DNA of 64,000 nucleotides from positions 1,488,001 to 1,552,000 of the forward strand of contig NC_010397.1 in NCBI RefSeq assembly GCF_000069185.1, given 5' to 3'. The DNA is from Mycobacteroides abscessus ATCC 19977 (lineage in GTDB: Bacteria > Actinomycetota > Actinomycetes > Mycobacteriales > Mycobacteriaceae). Below, one piece after another: positions 43,501 to 50,704 of this stretch (positions are counted from its first letter, which is position 1; every line of letters begins with the position of its first letter). The translations under genes and the position numbers were made by a program. The notes beneath the pieces are model-generated. The model ran no database searches and was not told the DNA's origin. It saw nothing but the letters and a program-made list of their open reading frames with translations.

Positions 43501-46500
43501 TGCCCTCGGCGGGTGGCGGCGGCGGTGCAACCGTCGACGCAGCCGCGCTGAGCGAGTTCACCGACCAGATCACCGGTCGCGACGGGGTGCTGGCCTCGGC
43601 CGCCCGTCTGGTGCTGGACCAGCTCGGCCTGTCGGCCCCGGTTGCCGTTCCCGACGGCGCCACCGACACCGAGCTCGTCGAGTTGGTTTCTGCCGAATTG
43701 GGTTCGGACTGGCCGCGGTTGGTGGCGCCGACATTCGATGGCAAGAAGGCTGTGGTGTTCGACGACCGCTGGGCCAGCGCTCGCGAAGACCTCGCGCGGT
43801 TGTGGATCACCGAGGAAAGCGAGATCGACGGCCAGTGGGAGAGCTTAGGCCTGCAATTCGAGGGCGCCGGGCATGCCGTTGCCACACAGGCCAATTGGTG
43901 GCAGGGCAAGTCGCTGGCGCAGGGCCGCAATGTCCACGCCTCGCTGTACGGGCGGATCGCCGCCGGTGCCGAGAGCCCCGAGCAGGGCAAGTGGGGCAGC
44001 GAAGTCGCGGTGGTGACCGGTGCTTCCAAGGGCTCGATCGCCGCGTCGGTGGTGGCTGCGCTGCTGTCCGGTGGTGCCACGGTCATCGCGACCACATCGC
44101 GTCTTGACGAGGACCGGTTGGCGTTCTATCGCAATCTGTACCGGGAGAGCGCACGTTTTGGCGCCAAGCTCTGGGTGGTGCCGGCCAACATGGCCTCGTA
44201 CGCCGACATCGACGCGCTGGTGCAGTGGGTGGGCACCGAGCAGTCCGAAAGTCTTGGGCCGATGTCGATTCACCTCAAGGATGCGCAGACCCCGACGCTG
44301 CTGTTCCCGTTCGCCGCGCCGAAGGTGGTGGGGGATCTGTCGGAGGCCGGCTCGCGCGCCGAGATGGAGATGAAGGTGCTGCTGTGGGCCGTGCAACGGC
44401 TCATCGGCGGGCTGTCGGCCATCGGTGCCGAGCGCGATATCGCCTCGCGTCTGCACGTGGTGCTGCCCGGTTCGCCGAACCGCGGCATGTTCGGTGGCGA
44501 TGGCGCCTACGGCGAGTCCAAGGCGGCACTCGACGCGCTGGTCACCCGCTGGAAGGCGGAGTCTTCGTGGGCATCACGAGTCAGCTTGGCGCACGCGCTG
44601 ATCGGCTGGACTCGCGGCACCGGTCTGATGGGTCACAACGACGCCATCGTCACCGCCGTCGAAGAAGCGGGAGTCACCACGTACTCCACCGCGGACATGG
44701 CATCGATGCTGCTGGCGCTGTGCACCCCGGAGGCGCGGGTACAGGCCGCGCAGGCACCGGTGGAGAAGGACCTCACCGGTGGGCTGGCCGAGGTCCAGCT
44801 CGATATGGCCGAGCTGGCCGCCAAGGCCCGCGAGGACCTGGAAAGCAGAGCAGCCAAGTCCAATGAAATCGATGACGAGGACGACCCGAATGTGATTGCG
44901 GCACTGCCATCTCCGCCGCGCGGGTACACTTCGACGCTGCCGCCGGAGTGGGCCGACCTCGACGTCGACCCCGCCGACCTGGTGGTCATCGTTGGCGGTG
45001 GCGAGCTAGGTCCGTTGGGCTCGTCGCGTACCCGCTACGAGATGGAGGTCGACGACGAGCTATCGGCGGCCGGCGTGCTGGAGCTCGCCTGGACCACCGG
45101 GCTGGTCAAGTGGGAGAACGATCCCGAGGCCGGCTGGTACGACACCGAAACCGGTGAGTTGGTGCCGGAGGCAGAGCTAGTCGAGCGATACCACGACAAG
45201 GTGGTCGCCAACATCGGTGTCCGCGAGTTCGTGGACGACGGCGCCATTGACCCCGATCACGCGTCGCCGCTGCTGGTTTCGGTGTTCCTGGACAAGGACT
45301 TCACCTTCACGGTGTCGACCGAGGCCGAGGCTCGGGAGTTCGTCAAGTGGGATCCCGAGCACACGGTGATTCAGCCGTTGGCCGATGGCAGCGACTGGCA
45401 GGTGACCCGCAAGTCCGGCACCGAGGTGCGGGTGCCGCGCAAGACCAAGCTGTCGCGGACCGTGGGTGCGCAGATCCCGACCGGTTTCGATCCCACGGTG
45501 TGGGGCATCACCCCCGACATGGTCAGCTCGATCGACCGGGTGGCGCTGTGGAACATGGTTGCGACGGTGGATGCGTTCCTGTCGGCGGGCTTCACCCCGA
45601 CGGAGCTGATGCGCTGGGTGCACCCGAGTCAGGTGGCCAACACTCAGGGCACCGGCATGGGCGGCATGACCTCGATGCAGACCATGTATCACGGAAATCT
45701 GTTGGGCCGTAACAAGCCGAACGACATCCTGCAAGAGGTTCTGCCGAATGTCGTTGCCGCACACGTGGTGCAGTCCTACGTGGGTTCCTATGGTGCGATG
45801 ATCCACCCCGTGGCGGCGTGCGCCACCGCGGCGGTGTCCGTCGAGGAAGGTGTCGACAAGATCCGGCTCGGCAAGGCGCAACTGGCGCTGGCCGGCGGGT
45901 TCGACGACCTGACACTGGAAGCCATCATCGGATTCGGCGACATGGCCGCGACCGCCGATACCGAGATGATGCGCGCCAAGGGCATTGCGGACAAGCGGTT
46001 CTCGCGTGCCAACGACCGTCGTCGTCTCGGCTTCGTGGAGGCCCAGGGTGGTGGCAGTGTGCTGCTGGCGCGCGGCGATCTGGCCTTGAAGATGGGCCTG
46101 CCGGTGCTCGCGGTGGTGGCGTACGCACAGTCATTCGGTGACGGTGTGCACACCTCCATCCCGGCTCCGGGCCTGGGCGCACTGGCGGCCGGACGTGGCG
46201 GCAAGGATTCGGATCTGGCCCGCGCGCTGAACAAGCTGGGTGTCACCGCCGACGACATCGCCGTCATCTCCAAGCACGACACGTCGACCCTTGCCAACGA
46301 TCCGAACGAGACTGAGCTGCATGAGCGGCTCGCGGCCTCGCTGGGGCGCTCGGACGGCGCACCGCTGTTCATCATCTCCCAGAAGAACCTGACCGGCCAT
46401 GCCAAGGGCGGTGCCGCGGTGTTCCAGATGCTGGGCCTGTGCCAGGTGTTGCGCGACGGCGTCATTCCGCCGAACCGCAGCCTGGACTGCGTCGACGACG

Positions 46501-46877
46501 AGCTGTCCACCAGCCAGCACTTCGTGTGGCTGCGCGAGTCGCTGCCGCTGAAGGAGAAGCTGCCGCTGAAGGCGGGCCTGGTGACCAGCCTCGGCTTCGG
46601 TCACGTGTCGGGTCTGGTGGCGCTGGTGCATCCGCAGGCGTTCATCGCCTCGCTGCGGCCGGAGGATCGTGCCGATTACGAGACACGTTCGCGTGAACGC
46701 GTTCTCGCCGGTCAGCGCCGCCTGGCATCGGCCATGGCCGGCGGTCGTCCGATGTACGAGCGGCCCGATGGTCGGCGCTTCGACCACGATCACGACGAGT
46801 CGGAAAAGCGTCAGGAAGCCTCGATGCTGTTGGATCCGGGTGCGCGCCTGAGTGAGGACGAGGTCTACCACCGGTGA
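37599..46877 (+). CDS. fas: Type I fatty acid synthase
   Basis: One 3092-residue chain making long acyl-CoAs de novo. Domains in order: acetyltransferase (GHSQG, Ser156), enoyl reductase (ILLAGMTPTTVDAK, about 430), MaoC-type dehydratase (SGDHNPIHTD, about 1240), malonyl/palmitoyl transferase (CGHSVGEYTAL, Ser1453), acyl carrier (DGASSRRNQ, Ser1826 or Ser1827), ketoreductase (VVTGASKGSIAASVV, about 2137) and ketosynthase (VAACATAAVS, Cys2741). GTG 37599 (MTINEYDKV) matches M. tuberculosis FAS; the frame opens at 37554 but that is leader. acpS overlaps by 4 bp and supplies the phosphopantetheinyl transferase missing from the chain. Confidence 0.97.
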   Translation: MTINEYDKVTSSEDPDANGAVDPGPSAGPALIDRLESGEPYAVAFGGQGSDWLESLADLAASAGIESELATLAGEAELRLEPVAKELVVVRPVGFSPLTWVRALTAEEPVPAAAQLTSAAVSMPGVLLAQLAAVRALKIQGLDLAQLPPVAVIGHSQGVLAVEALKAHGARDVELLAIAQLVGAAATLVARRRGIVVRGNRTPMVSVTNVDPERMKALLDEFAQDVRTVQPPALSIRNGRRSVVITGTPEQLSRFELYCEQIAEREAAERKDKVRGGAIFSPVFDPVDVEVGFHTPRLADGVEIAGRWAAAAGLDVELTKSLTEAILVTPVDWVNEVNHVADAGARWILDLGPGDLLTRLTAPVIRGLGIGIVPTATRGGQRNLFMHGAVPEVARAWTSFAPTVVSLPDGSVKLSTKFTRLTGRSPILLAGMTPTTVDAKIVAAAANAGHWSELAGGGQVTEEIFSKRIEELTGLLEPGRQIQFNSLFLDPYLWKLQVGSKRLVQKARQAGAPIDGVVVTAGIPELEEAVALIDELTEIGFSHIVFKPGTVEQIRSVVRIAAEVPTRPIIMHVEGGRAGGHHSWEDLDDLLLTTYSELRSRSNITVCVGGGIGTPEQAAEYLSGRWALKFGFPLMPVDGILVGTAAMATLEATTSPSVKQMLVQTQGTPEWVPAGKAQGGMASGRSQLGADIHEIDNAASRCGRLLDDVAGDADAVAKRRDEIIAAMELTAKQYFGDVAEMSYAQWLNRYVELSIGDGDSTADTAVAHSPWLDITWRDRFEQMLKRAEARLHPKDFGPVETLFADDTLLERPAEAIAALLQRYPDAESVKLHPADVPFFVALCKTLGKPVNFVPVIDKDVRRWWRSDSLWQAHDARYTAEQVCIIPGTAAVAGITRVDEPVGELLNRFEQAAVDEVVAAGVEPLPVRSRLRRRWDVEGPLATVLDAPDVLWSGRIAVNPVHRIAPDGAWQVFEDRTASHPSTGARLEVIGAAGSATSSEADGIVRLSVPLSGTWVDIDLTLPTTTRDGGTPVVTTEAASAAMRTVLAVAGGADTPEGLPPVENGIARVVAHWDPERVADHTGVTAVLPAPLAPGSSVVPDALVGLCWPAVFAAIGDAKTTDGTGVIEGLLSLVHLDHAAHLMADLPAESAELTVTATASAAIDTEVGRVVPVDVTVAAADGAVLATLQERFAILGRNGAAELTDPVRAGGALSEHEVDTTRRRRRDVKIFAPTDMSAFAVVSGDHNPIHTDKSAALLAGLGSPIVHGMWLSAAAQHVVTSADASSTPPRTLIGWTSRFLGMVQPGDEVDIRVDRVGIDSGAEVVEVQAKVGADLVMSATARLAAPKTVYAFPGQGIQHKGMGMDVRSRSKAARKVWDKADKFTRDRLGFSVLHVVKDNPTSLIAGGVHYQHPEGVLYLTQFTQVAMATVAAAQIAEMKESGSFVEDAITCGHSVGEYTALATVSGVIELEGLLEVVFHRGSAMHDIVPRDELGRSNYRLAAIRPSQIGLDDADVDAFVAEIAERSGEFLQIVNFNLRGSQYAIAGTVRGLELLEAEVERRREEFGGRRSFILVPGIDVPFHSKVLRVGVAEFRRSLERVLPMDGDPNLIIGKYIPNLVPKPFTLDREFIQEIRDLVPAEPLDEVLANYDTWRNEKPVLLCRKVLIELLAWQFASPVRWIETQDLLFTEEAAGGLGVERFVEVGVKSAPTVTGLANNTLKLPEYSHSSIEVLNVERDHAVLFGTDSDPEPEPEIEEPVESTAAASGSVEAAPAPAAAPAAPSGGPRPDDLGFDASDATLALIALSTKMRIDQIEPVDSIESLTDGASSRRNQLLVDLGSELNLSAIDGAAEADLSGLRVQVTKLARTYKPFGPVLSDSINDQLKTVFGPSGKRPTAIAERVTKTWELGPGWVKHVTVELALGTREGTSVRGGDLGGLAPSTLADGNAVDTAIDAAVAAVAGRHGVGVTLPSAGGGGGATVDAAALSEFTDQITGRDGVLASAARLVLDQLGLSAPVAVPDGATDTELVELVSAELGSDWPRLVAPTFDGKKAVVFDDRWASAREDLARLWITEESEIDGQWESLGLQFEGAGHAVATQANWWQGKSLAQGRNVHASLYGRIAAGAESPEQGKWGSEVAVVTGASKGSIAASVVAALLSGGATVIATTSRLDEDRLAFYRNLYRESARFGAKLWVVPANMASYADIDALVQWVGTEQSESLGPMSIHLKDAQTPTLLFPFAAPKVVGDLSEAGSRAEMEMKVLLWAVQRLIGGLSAIGAERDIASRLHVVLPGSPNRGMFGGDGAYGESKAALDALVTRWKAESSWASRVSLAHALIGWTRGTGLMGHNDAIVTAVEEAGVTTYSTADMASMLLALCTPEARVQAAQAPVEKDLTGGLAEVQLDMAELAAKAREDLESRAAKSNEIDDEDDPNVIAALPSPPRGYTSTLPPEWADLDVDPADLVVIVGGGELGPLGSSRTRYEMEVDDELSAAGVLELAWTTGLVKWENDPEAGWYDTETGELVPEAELVERYHDKVVANIGVREFVDDGAIDPDHASPLLVSVFLDKDFTFTVSTEAEAREFVKWDPEHTVIQPLADGSDWQVTRKSGTEVRVPRKTKLSRTVGAQIPTGFDPTVWGITPDMVSSIDRVALWNMVATVDAFLSAGFTPTELMRWVHPSQVANTQGTGMGGMTSMQTMYHGNLLGRNKPNDILQEVLPNVVAAHVVQSYVGSYGAMIHPVAACATAAVSVEEGVDKIRLGKAQLALAGGFDDLTLEAIIGFGDMAATADTEMMRAKGIADKRFSRANDRRRLGFVEAQGGGSVLLARGDLALKMGLPVLAVVAYAQSFGDGVHTSIPAPGLGALAAGRGGKDSDLARALNKLGVTADDIAVISKHDTSTLANDPNETELHERLAASLGRSDGAPLFIISQKNLTGHAKGGAAVFQMLGLCQVLRDGVIPPNRSLDCVDDELSTSQHFVWLRESLPLKEKLPLKAGLVTSLGFGHVSGLVALVHPQAFIASLRPEDRADYETRSRERVLAGQRRLASAMAGGRPMYERPDGRRFDHDHDESEKRQEASMLLDPGARLSEDEVYHR

Positions 46878-47281
46878 TTGTCGGTATCGGGATCGACCTA
46901 GTGACCATCTCCGAGTTCGGAGAGCAACTAGCCAGTCCCGGAACGGCTTTCGGGTCCGCGTTCACGCCGGGGGAGCGGCGTGACGCGGCCTCGAAGACCG
47001 GAGGCGAGGCGCGGTACCTGGCGGCCCGCTGGGCGGCCAAGGAGGCCGTCATCAAAGCGTGGTCCGGGTCGCGGTATTCGCAACGGCCGGTGCTGCCGGA
47101 GAACATTCACCGGGACATCGAGGTCGTCACGGATACGTGGGGCCGCCCACGTATCCGGCTGTCAGGTGCGATCGGCGAGTACCTGGCGGACATGACCATG
47201 CACGTCACGTTGACACACGACGGAGACACCGCGGCCGCTTTCGTCGTGCTGGAGCAGGAAGGCCAGCCTTCCTCCACCTGA
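46874..47281 (+). CDS. acpS: Holo-[acyl-carrier-protein] synthase
   Basis: A 135-residue 4'-phosphopantetheinyl transferase that loads the FAS-I carrier domain. The magnesium motif GIGIDLV (Asp8) and the second motif ARWAAKEAVIKAW with the catalytic Glu are present. GTG 46874 overlaps the fas stop (GTGA), and the pair is fixed in mycobacteria (Rv2524c-Rv2523c). Confidence 0.95.
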   Translation: MIVGIGIDLVTISEFGEQLASPGTAFGSAFTPGERRDAASKTGGEARYLAARWAAKEAVIKAWSGSRYSQRPVLPENIHRDIEVVTDTWGRPRIRLSGAIGEYLADMTMHVTLTHDGDTAAAFVVLEQEGQPSST

Positions 47282-47313
47282 CGTCCGGATGCGGCGTCTG
47301 TTACAAAGTGCCT

Positions 47314-47799
47314 ATGCCGGTTCCTGAATTCGTCCTCGAACTGCGGCGGCACATCGGACATGCCCCGTTGTGGCTACCCGGGGTGACCGGTGTGGTTATT
47401 CGCGGTGAACAGGTGCTGCTGGTCAAGCGCGCCGACAATGGGGCGTGGACCGCGGTCACCGGAATCGTTGACCCGGGCGAGAATCCGGCGGACTGCGCCA
47501 GCAGGGAAGTGCTGGAAGAGACCGGCGTTCGGGCGACACCCCGACGATTGGTGTGGGTGCACGTGAGCCGGCCGATCGTGCATGTCAACGGTGATCATGC
47601 CCAATACCTGGACCATGTGTTCCGAATGGATTGGGTTGCGGGATCGCCCTTTCCCGCTGACGACGAGAACGATGCCGCGCAGTGGTTCGATATCACGGCG
47701 ATGCCGGAAATGACGGCCGACATGCGTCGCCGGATCGAGCTCGCGCTTGATATCGGCAGTGCCGAGACGGTTTTCGAGGTTACTGAGCCTTCGGGCTAG
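47314..47799 (+). CDS. NUDIX hydrolase
   Basis: A 161-residue protein with the NUDIX box GIVDPGEN followed by REVLEETGV (G-x5-E-x7-REVxEETG). The flanking TAVTG and the late acidic PADDENDAAQWF are typical of ADP-ribose/NDP-type NUDIX enzymes, but substrate cannot be told. ATG at 47314, 32 bp after acpS. Confidence 0.88.
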   Translation: MPVPEFVLELRRHIGHAPLWLPGVTGVVIRGEQVLLVKRADNGAWTAVTGIVDPGENPADCASREVLEETGVRATPRRLVWVHVSRPIVHVNGDHAQYLDHVFRMDWVAGSPFPADDENDAAQWFDITAMPEMTADMRRRIELALDIGSAETVFEVTEPSG

Positions 47800-47820
47800 C
47801 GCGTTGTGTTGATCTTGAGC

Positions 47821-47880
47821 GTCGAGCGCGAGTCTGACGCGCAATCTCGACTTGTTTTCCGCGCCACGCTCGCACTCGAC
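47821..47880. repeat. Imperfect 24-nt inverted repeat between convergent genes
   Basis: Bases 47821-47844 and the reverse complement of 47857-47880 agree at about 18 of 24 positions (shared GTCGAG, GCGAG, CGCG, AA). The 12-base centre is TCTCGACTTGTT. It fills most of the gap between the NUDIX gene and bcp and may act as a bidirectional terminator or be a small dispersed element. Confidence 0.5.
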
Positions 47881-47894
47881 AGCCGTCTCAAGCC

Positions 47895-48368
47895 TCAGAC
47901 GGAGATGTCGCGGCGCAGCTTGGCGACGTGGCCGGTGGCCTTCACGTTGTACTGCGCCACCTCGATGTTGCCCTTTTCATCCACGACGAACGTCGATCGG
48001 ATGACGCCCTCGACGATCTTTCCGTACAGCTTCTTCTCGCCGAAGGCGCCATAGGCGGTCAGCGTCGTCTTGTCCGGGTCGGAGAGCAGCGGGAAGTTCA
48101 CGCCGTCGCGGTCGCGGAACTTGGCCAGCTTTTCCGGCTTGTCGGGCGAGATGCCGATGACGTCAAGGCCGGCCTCGTTGAGTTCGGCCAGGCTGTCGCG
48201 GAAATCGCACGCCTGTTTGGTGCAGCCGGGGGTCATGGCGGCGGGGTAGAAGTAGATGATCACCTTGCGGCCCTTGTACGAGGACAGCGACACCTTCTTG
48301 CCGTCCGCGTCGAGCAGAGTGAACGTGGGGGCCTTGTCGCCAACTTCGAGCCGCTTGGTTTCCGCCAT
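47895..48368 (-). CDS. bcp: Thiol peroxidase (bacterioferritin comigratory protein)
   Basis: A 157-residue peroxiredoxin that reduces hydroperoxides with thioredoxin. The peroxidatic cysteine is Cys49 in YPAAMTPGCTKQACDFRD, with Cys54 five residues on as the resolving cysteine. KAPTFTLLDADG and the GISPDKPEKL segment are standard. Start ATG 48368. M. tuberculosis has it as Rv2521 near acpS as here. Confidence 0.95.
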   Translation of the reverse strand: MAETKRLEVGDKAPTFTLLDADGKKVSLSSYKGRKVIIYFYPAAMTPGCTKQACDFRDSLAELNEAGLDVIGISPDKPEKLAKFRDRDGVNFPLLSDPDKTTLTAYGAFGEKKLYGKIVEGVIRSTFVVDEKGNIEVAQYNVKATGHVAKLRRDISV

Positions 48369-48452
48369 GACCGGTGCCTTTCTGTTGACCCGTACAGTTG
48401 TTGCCCTAGGGTAGTTGCTTGAGTTTCATACCGCGGACGTGGAGGAGTGCAC

Positions 48453-48689
48453 GTGGCCAGGGATCCAGAGGCAATCAAGGCCGATATCGACAAGGCGCGC
48501 GATCAGCTCGCGGCCACGGTCGACACCCTGAGTGACCGCGCAAATCCGCAGCGCCTGGCCGAGGACGCCAAGGCGTCAGTGCTGGCCACGCTGAACAAGC
48601 CGGCCGTCAAATTCACCATCCTGGGCTTCGGTGCCGTGGTTGCGGTGCTGGTGGTCCGCAAGGTCGCCGGCAAGTTCCGCCGCGACTGA
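48453..48689 (+). CDS. DUF3618 small membrane protein (Rv2520c-like)
   Basis: A 78-residue protein. DPEAIKADIDKARDQLAATV and DTLSDRANPQRL are the DUF3618 signature; a single transmembrane helix follows (about residues 52-69) with a basic tail KVAGKFRRD. GTG 48453 is preceded by GGAGGAG. Divergent from bcp. Function unknown. Confidence 0.85.
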   Translation: MARDPEAIKADIDKARDQLAATVDTLSDRANPQRLAEDAKASVLATLNKPAVKFTILGFGAVVAVLVVRKVAGKFRRD

Positions 48690-48708
48690 TGTAGCGGTTA
48701 TTTGTGGT

Positions 48709-49539
48709 CTAGAACTCGAACCGCAGGATGCGGGCCGAACGCTTCATCGAGGTGCTGTACCGCGCCAGTTGTGACGAAATCCGCAACCAGGTGGGAAACA
48801 ACTCGATCTCGGGCGCATCCACCAGATTGAACTCCTCGACAAATCGCAGCCGGGGGTTCCAGCGTTCCGGCGTGCGCGGATCGTTATAGCCCTCGAATCC
48901 CCGCAGCTGATTGACCTTCTTGAACATCTTTTGTGGGAACAGCTTGGAGATCCATACCCCCACCACCATGCGTCCGTAGTCATTGAATGCCAGTTGCCCA
49001 GTGCTGAAGTGGTCGGTGATGGCCCGCAGGGTGGCGATGATCTGTTCCTTGGTCAGGAAAGCGAAGAACCCGTCGGCGATCACCATCGCCGGACGATCCG
49101 ACGGTATCCCGCCAAGCCAATTCGGATCGGTAATAGATATCCCGACGGTGTGTTCGCCCGGGCCAGGGGGCATCACTTCATCGCGCAGTGTGGCCATCCC
49201 GGGCAGGTCAACGCTGTACCAGTCGACGGTGGCCGGTGGCTGAATACGTCGGTATCCGTCGTCGAGGCCCGCGCCCATGTCCACTACCACCGCGTTCGGG
49301 TGCTCGGTGACAAAGGCGCGCACTCGGTCGTCGAGGAGCTTTGCGCGTAGCGATGATTGGCATACCACCGGGGTAATCACCCCGAGTGCGTGGAAGTCGT
49401 AGTCGATTTTGGAGACGGCGGCGGTGGCACCCGGATCCCGCAGGATCGGCCGCCGCCAGCCGTCGTTGACGGCCCTGGCCTTCAGGGTGAGAAAGGCGGT
49501 CTCTTCCTCGGGGGTGATTCCGCTGACGTCGATGCCCAT
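48709..49539 (-). CDS. Class I SAM-dependent methyltransferase (LCM/TcmP-like)
   Basis: A 276-residue protein of the leucine-carboxyl-methyltransferase/O-methyltransferase group. Motif I is NAVVVDMGAGLDDGYRRI (about residues 82-99), then VDWYSVDLPG and VIADGFFAFLTKEQI. Start is ATG 49539, divergent from a TetR gene. The substrate may be a polyketide or phenolic compound by analogy (inference). Confidence 0.83.
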   Translation of the reverse strand: MGIDVSGITPEEETAFLTLKARAVNDGWRRPILRDPGATAAVSKIDYDFHALGVITPVVCQSSLRAKLLDDRVRAFVTEHPNAVVVDMGAGLDDGYRRIQPPATVDWYSVDLPGMATLRDEVMPPGPGEHTVGISITDPNWLGGIPSDRPAMVIADGFFAFLTKEQIIATLRAITDHFSTGQLAFNDYGRMVVGVWISKLFPQKMFKKVNQLRGFEGYNDPRTPERWNPRLRFVEEFNLVDAPEIELFPTWLRISSQLARYSTSMKRSARILRFEF

Positions 49540-49545
49540 GGATTC

Positions 49546-49565
49546 GACTATACAAGCGTGTAGTC
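49546..49565. promoter_or_regulatory. Near-palindrome between methyltransferase and TetR genes
   Basis: GACTATAC (49546-49553) and GTGTAGTC (49558-49565) pair with one mismatch around AAGC; a further GTGTAG half copy occurs at 49578-49583. Only 47 bp separate the two genes, so it probably covers both promoters. Confidence 0.5.
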
Positions 49566-49586
49566 AATTGTCCAGTCGTGTAGCAT

Positions 49587-50219
49587 ATGGCGATGGAAAC
49601 CGTGGATCCCGACGACCTCACCGCCCGTGCCCGGATACGGGACGCGGCATTGCGTGAGTTCGGCGACAAGGGGTACGACGGCGCCACCATTCGGGGAATC
49701 GCCGCGCGCGCCGGGGTGTCGTCGGGGCTGCTGCGGCACCACTTCGGGTCCAAACAGGAGCTACGGGACGCCTGCGACGAATATCTGGTCAAGACGATGC
49801 GCGATATCAACGAGCAGGTGCAGGCGAATGTGGAACGTGGTGATGTGCACTATGTTTCGGCACGTATCCCCGTGGGCCAATACCAGGCCTACATCACCAG
49901 GGCGCTGGTCGAAGGCTCAGCCGGGCAGCTCTTCGACGAGATGGTCGCCATGACGGAGGGCTGGCTCGCGGTCGCGGATCAAAACCGTGCCTACCCGGCC
50001 GCTGTCGATGTGAAGTCACGCGCCGCCGTCATCACCGCGATGGCCTTGGCGGTCCCGCTGCTCCAGCAACATGTTTCGCGTGGCTTGGGGGTGGACATCG
50101 ATTCGCCGGAGGGTGATCTGAAGATGGCGGCCACGCTGGTCGACGTGTACGCCAACCCGCTGTTGACTCCTGAGCAGGCAAAATCGGCGCAGGAAGACCT
50201 GGCGCGCAGAATGAGGTAG
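49587..50219 (+). CDS. TetR family transcriptional regulator
   Basis: A 210-residue regulator (ATG 49587, or ATG 49593). The HTH is DGATIRGIAARAGVSSGLLR with HHFGSKQELRDACDEYL. It is divergent from the methyltransferase, which is its likely target together with itself. The C-terminal domain gives no ligand clue. Confidence 0.88.
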   Translation: MAMETVDPDDLTARARIRDAALREFGDKGYDGATIRGIAARAGVSSGLLRHHFGSKQELRDACDEYLVKTMRDINEQVQANVERGDVHYVSARIPVGQYQAYITRALVEGSAGQLFDEMVAMTEGWLAVADQNRAYPAAVDVKSRAAVITAMALAVPLLQQHVSRGLGVDIDSPEGDLKMAATLVDVYANPLLTPEQAKSAQEDLARRMR

Positions 50220-50320
50220 CCATTGTCGGCGCGGCAATATTCGCTGCATCGGATAACAAGTACGCCGCTACCTCGGTACTCTTGTGCTGTGCCAAGTTTC
50301 CGTGCACGGGCGGGAATCCG

Positions 50321-50704
50321 ATGATTATCGTCGCTGGTCTACGGCTTGACGCGACCGTCGTCAAGGCGTCGGCGATGATGCTCTATGTCGTCGGGTTCGC
50401 CTTCACCGTGTTCGCCGGCGTCGACGGTGTGCGTCTTGCCGTGGTCTTGATCGTCGGAATCGCGGCGACGATATTGCACTACTGGCCACGGCGCGAAGGG
50501 TTTGACCGGATCTCGATAGCGGTCTGCGTGGGTCTGGTTCTCGCCTTCGCGCTCGACGCCTGGTCAACCTGGGTGATCGACCACGCGCCGGCGCACGGCA
50601 TCGGAATTGGTGTGGCGCGCCTGGTGGCATGGCTGTTGTCGGTCGCCGGCATCCTGGCGTTCCCGCGCAGCCTCTTGGACCGAGACTCCGAGCCGGAAGG
50701 CTAG
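50321..50704 (+). CDS. Small four-helix membrane protein, unknown
   Basis: A 127-residue protein from ATG 50321 with four hydrophobic segments (about residues 15-33, 37-51, 63-80 and 95-112). I do not recognise a family. It overlaps the stop of the convergent MmpL gene by 4 bp. Upstream 100 bp hold no clear promoter. Good codon pattern and membrane topology support it as real. Confidence 0.68.
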   Translation: MIIVAGLRLDATVVKASAMMLYVVGFAFTVFAGVDGVRLAVVLIVGIAATILHYWPRREGFDRISIAVCVGLVLAFALDAWSTWVIDHAPAHGIGIGVARLVAWLLSVAGILAFPRSLLDRDSEPEG

